DNA of 8,519 nucleotides from Archaeoglobales archaeon (lineage in GTDB: Archaea > Halobacteriota > Archaeoglobi > Archaeoglobales > Archaeoglobaceae): the NCBI GenBank assembly GCA_003663055.1, contig QMZF01000027.1:1-8519 (forward strand). The letters run 5' to 3'. The notes beneath the pieces were generated by a model, which saw nothing but the letters and a program-made list of their open reading frames with translations, was not told the DNA's origin and searched no databases. Below, piece by piece: positions 6,310 to 8,519 of the stretch. Made by a program: the position numbers and the translations under genes. Positions within the stretch are counted from its first letter, which is position 1. The number at the start of each line of letters is the position of its first letter.

Positions 6310-7455
6310 TTAACTTTCCTCCTCTTGTGGTTGCTGCCTTGCCTGCAATGCTCTCTCCTTAACTCTGACGAAGTACAGAGCAAACGGCCTGTATGCAAGG
6401 TGGGACCACTTCGTGAAAGGCACTTCTAAGCCTAAAAGCGGAACCGTGAACGCAAGGTGGAGTGCGAAGGTGTAGTACGTTGGAATCGGCATGTCGAGTT
6501 CCATGAATATTCGGACTAAAAGGCCCGTAAACACTGTACACCAGAGCAAAATCAAGAACATCCAGTCCGTTGAGTGGGAATACTTGTGGGCCGGATCCTT
6601 CTTCCTGATCCTCTCTATTATGAATATGGTCGTTGCAATTAACATAGCACCCATCGAATACGTCCATGCAATCTTTACGGGGTGCCATGGAGGTGGAAAT
6701 GGATAGTTAGTTAGGGAAGGATACTCTCCAAATATCTCTCCGAGCGGGTAATCTATCTGGACGAGTATGAATGCAACGGTATATCCAGACATCAGCAACC
6801 AGTGCTTCCACCACATCGACTTGTTCCCACACAGCCTCAGCCTTGCCTGAGTTGCGAAATGAACAATCAAAGTTTTCAGTTCGCTGATGTACAAGGAAAA
6901 AGGAGCGTTTACGCCCTTCATTATATACTTATGCATGCGGTAGATGTTCGAGAGTATCAAAATTGCCAGTACTGTTCCAAAGGCGTAGCCAGCGGGATGA
7001 ACGATTTCTGCTGGAGCAAAAGTTTCTAGTTCCGTGTGCTCTGTAACAATTGGCCCGTGGAAGCGGTAGATTATCGCTAGGGTTGCGAAAAACAGAAAGC
7101 CTACGGAGAAAATCTTCCAAACCTTTGACGTGTACAGCCTCTTCGATAAGCCTGTCCAGTCGTATCTGCTAGTCAAATATCTCCTTAGAGACATCATTAG
7201 TTCTCCTGGATCTGCCTGCCTTGGGCACGTTTCAGAGCACTCACCGCAGTAGTAGCACAGCCATGGTTCTACGCTTTCAAGGATTTTTTGCTCAAGACCG
7301 AGCTGCAAATAGCGTATAAGCTTTCTAGGAAAAGCTACTGAACTTTCAGAAAGGGGACAAACAGCCGTACAGTTTCCACAATTAAAACACACGGTAACAG
7401 TTTTCGCACCAAACTTCTCAAGTTCTTTTGCCAAGTCGGGATTTACTCTCGTCAT
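6310..7455 (-). CDS. qmoC: QmoC-like protein: HdrC ferredoxin domain fused to HdrE-type membrane cytochrome b
   Basis: Membrane subunit predicted to exchange electrons with menaquinone and pass them to soluble HdrA-type flavoproteins. In sulfate reducers QmoABC links the quinone pool to APS reductase. The 381-residue protein has an HdrC-like N-terminus with two CxxCxxCxxxCP sites (C23, C26, C29, C33 and C67, C70, C73, C77). A membrane part with about six helices follows (112-131, 155-174, 217-235, 261-282, 298-318, 327-346). H153, H175, H218, H333 and H352 are possible heme b ligands. Length and domain order fit QmoC. The ATG overlaps the previous stop by 4 nt (ATGA) and has GGAGG seven nt upstream. 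The tail (about 366-381) is glutamine- and glutamate-rich. It is not DsrM: DsrM lacks the ferredoxin domain. Whether it serves APS reductase or another partner depends on the genes beyond the right edge. Confidence 0.85.
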   Translation of the reverse strand: MTRVNPDLAKELEKFGAKTVTVCFNCGNCTAVCPLSESSVAFPRKLIRYLQLGLEQKILESVEPWLCYYCGECSETCPRQADPGELMMSLRRYLTSRYDWTGLSKRLYTSKVWKIFSVGFLFFATLAIIYRFHGPIVTEHTELETFAPAEIVHPAGYAFGTVLAILILSNIYRMHKYIMKGVNAPFSLYISELKTLIVHFATQARLRLCGNKSMWWKHWLLMSGYTVAFILVQIDYPLGEIFGEYPSLTNYPFPPPWHPVKIAWTYSMGAMLIATTIFIIERIRKKDPAHKYSHSTDWMFLILLWCTVFTGLLVRIFMELDMPIPTYYTFALHLAFTVPLLGLEVPFTKWSHLAYRPFALYFVRVKERALQARQQPQEEES

Positions 7456-7775
7456 TCGCCTTCCTCCACTCCTTCTTTTACTGCCAACTTATACTTGTAG
7501 TAACCGCCAACCTCCTCATCCGGCTCAACCTGGCCGTACTTAAACATCGTCATAACATACCAAGTGACCACACCAACGGGCATCTTGACTTCAGAGGCTA
7601 TCTCAGGAATTGTTTTCGGCCCAGCCTTCAAACATTCAGTAATCTGCTTTATTATCTTTCTCTGCTCCTTTGACCTCTCTATCACCTCTTCTCTCGGTTT
7701 TACTCCTTTTTCTCTGAGCTTTTTGACCGTTAACTCCTTCTTTGCTTTTTTAGGCTTTTCTTCAGCCTCGGCCAT
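7452..7775 (-). CDS. Small winged-helix protein in the hdrA-qmoC operon, role unknown
   Basis: I do not recognise a named family. The 107-residue protein has a highly charged N-terminal third (about 1-40, rich in Lys and Glu and probably helical or disordered). A compact winged-helix-like domain follows (about 36-98): a helix around 38-50, then TIPEIASEVKMPVGVVTWYV as a helix-turn-helix candidate, and a GQVEPDEEVGGYYKYKL wing. A short acidic tail closes it. C48 is the only cysteine, so it is not an iron-sulfur protein. Its ATG directly abuts the HdrA stop codon, with GGGAGGGG five nt upstream inside the hdrA coding region, and its stop overlaps qmoC; translation of all three genes is thus probably coupled. 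It may be a DNA-binding regulator of its own operon or, like the winged-helix DsrD that binds DsrAB, a protein-binding effector. The choice is open. Confidence 0.8.
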   Translation of the reverse strand: MAEAEEKPKKAKKELTVKKLREKGVKPREEVIERSKEQRKIIKQITECLKAGPKTIPEIASEVKMPVGVVTWYVMTMFKYGQVEPDEEVGGYYKYKLAVKEGVEEGE

Positions 7776-8519
7776 TTAATCCCCTCCCGCAGCCTCTATT
7801 GATTTCCTCAGCTGATCGTAGTAGTATCCACGCAGATTAATCGCTTCCGTTGGGCATACAGCCCCGCAAGCTCCACAACCCTTGCACAGCGCTTCTTTAA
7901 TAACAGCCTTACCGTTTTCAATTCTTATTGCGCTCGCTGGGCACTCGTCAACACACTCTCCACACCCATCGCATTTCTCAGGATCTATTTCGGCAATGAA
8001 AGGTTCGAGTTCAGCGTAACCTTTAACAAGGTACGTATCGGCCTTCGCTACGGCAGCTGAAGCTGAGGCTGTTGTTTCAACCGTATCCTTTGGTCCCTGA
8101 CACGTTCCCGCTACAAGCACACCTCCAATGGCCGTTTCAACTGGCCTTAGCTTTGGATGGACTTCTTGTAAGAATCCATCTCTGCTGAACGGAACTCTTA
8201 GCATTGTAAATACGTCGCTCATCTCAGGCTCCATGCCGACTGAAAGAACGACTAAATCGACAGGAACTTCCAGCTCCTCACCACCAGTCAAAGCGTCTTT
8301 GACCTTTACAACCAGCTTTGTTCCGCTCTTCTCAACTACTGGCGGGTTTTCTGGATCGTATTTTATGAACAGCATGCCTTCTGTTCCCGCTTGCTCGTAA
8401 TAGCTTTCATATTTTCCGTATGCTCTTATATCCCTGTAGATGTGGTAAATCCTAAGATCTCCAAACTTTTCGAGTGCTCCAATAGCTGCATTCAGCGTCG
8501 CAACACAGCAGTACCTCGA
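7776..8519 (-). CDS. HdrA-family flavoprotein, C-terminal part (5' end outside window)
   Basis: C-terminal 247 residues of an HdrA/QmoA/QmoB-type FAD and iron-sulfur electron-transfer protein; the frame stays open to the right edge. The visible part starts at SRYCC, the HdrA signature with paired cysteines, continues with DIRAYGKYESYYEQA and the FAD-domain end GTCQGPKDTVETTASASAAVAKA, and closes with a two-cluster ferredoxin domain (CDGCGECVDECP and CKGCGACGAVCP). After the last cluster only about 25 residues follow, ending at TAA. This matches classical HdrA and lacks the MvhD-like extension expected of a canonical QmoB. The FAD-binding GxGxxG region would lie upstream. HdrA proteins are cytoplasmic hubs in flavin-based electron transfer. 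With a QmoC-like gene in the same operon it probably feeds or draws electrons from menaquinone, but the exact class (HdrA, QmoA, or a shortened QmoB) cannot be decided from this half. Confidence 0.88.
   Translation of the reverse strand, partial: SRYCCVATLNAAIGALEKFGDLRIYHIYRDIRAYGKYESYYEQAGTEGMLFIKYDPENPPVVEKSGTKLVVKVKDALTGGEELEVPVDLVVLSVGMEPEMSDVFTMLRVPFSRDGFLQEVHPKLRPVETAIGGVLVAGTCQGPKDTVETTASASAAVAKADTYLVKGYAELEPFIAEIDPEKCDGCGECVDECPASAIRIENGKAVIKEALCKGCGACGAVCPTEAINLRGYYYDQLRKSIEAAGGD

Noticed and set aside
6310..7455. A second DsrM or an HdrE alone
   Set aside because: The N-terminal HdrC-type domain with eight cysteines is fused to the membrane part, which is the QmoC architecture.
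1..8519. CRISPR, insertion sequence, tRNA or defence-type system
   Set aside because: I saw no regular repeats, transposase motifs, terminal inverted repeats or tRNA-like folds; almost all DNA is occupied by respiratory genes.

Overview
The window looks like a chromosomal segment of a hyperthermophilic sulfate-reducing archaeon of the Archaeoglobales. The basis is a DsrC that closely matches, from memory, the Archaeoglobus fulgidus protein of known structure; DsrMKOP genes in the order of the A. fulgidus hme operon (AF0499-AF0503); AGA/AGG-rich arginine codons; TATA-type promoters; oligo-T terminators; and tightly packed genes with GGAGG/GGTGA ribosome binding sites. The species cannot be named from the sequence alone. 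Nearly all DNA is coding, and there are no RNA genes, mobile elements or CRISPR arrays.

Layout. (1) Positions 1-4216, minus strand: a tight operon read from high to low coordinates, dsrO (Tat-exported ferredoxin-like subunit), dsrP (NrfD-type membrane subunit), dsrM (heme-b membrane subunit) and dsrK (HdrD-like iron-sulfur subunit, cut by the left edge). (2) Positions 4217-4503: a divergent promoter region with one candidate TATA box facing each way and a 13-bp imperfect inverted repeat. (3) Positions 4504-4854, plus strand: dsrC, ending 3 nt from the end of the convergent next gene. (4) Positions 4858-6234, minus strand: a CbiA/DsrN-type amidotransferase behind its own promoter. (5) Positions 6310-8519, minus strand: the end of another operon, with the C-terminal part of an HdrA-family flavoprotein (cut by the right edge), a 107-residue winged-helix protein and a QmoC-like membrane protein.

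How they fit together. In sulfate reducers DsrAB reduces sulfite and loads sulfur on the two C-terminal cysteines of DsrC. The DsrC trisulfide is then thought to be reduced by DsrK, with electrons from menaquinol through DsrM/DsrP and the extracytoplasmic DsrO/DsrJ. DsrN-type enzymes amidate the siroheme of DsrAB. Qmo passes electrons between menaquinone and APS reductase. The window therefore joins membrane-side electron-transfer modules for both reductive steps to the sulfur carrier and a cofactor enzyme; the reductases (dsrAB, aprBA, sat) and dsrJ are not visible.

The least familiar part is the hdrA / winged-helix / qmoC-like operon. Its HdrA ends right after its ferredoxin domain, without the MvhD-like tail of canonical QmoB, and a small winged-helix protein is translationally coupled between the two redox subunits.
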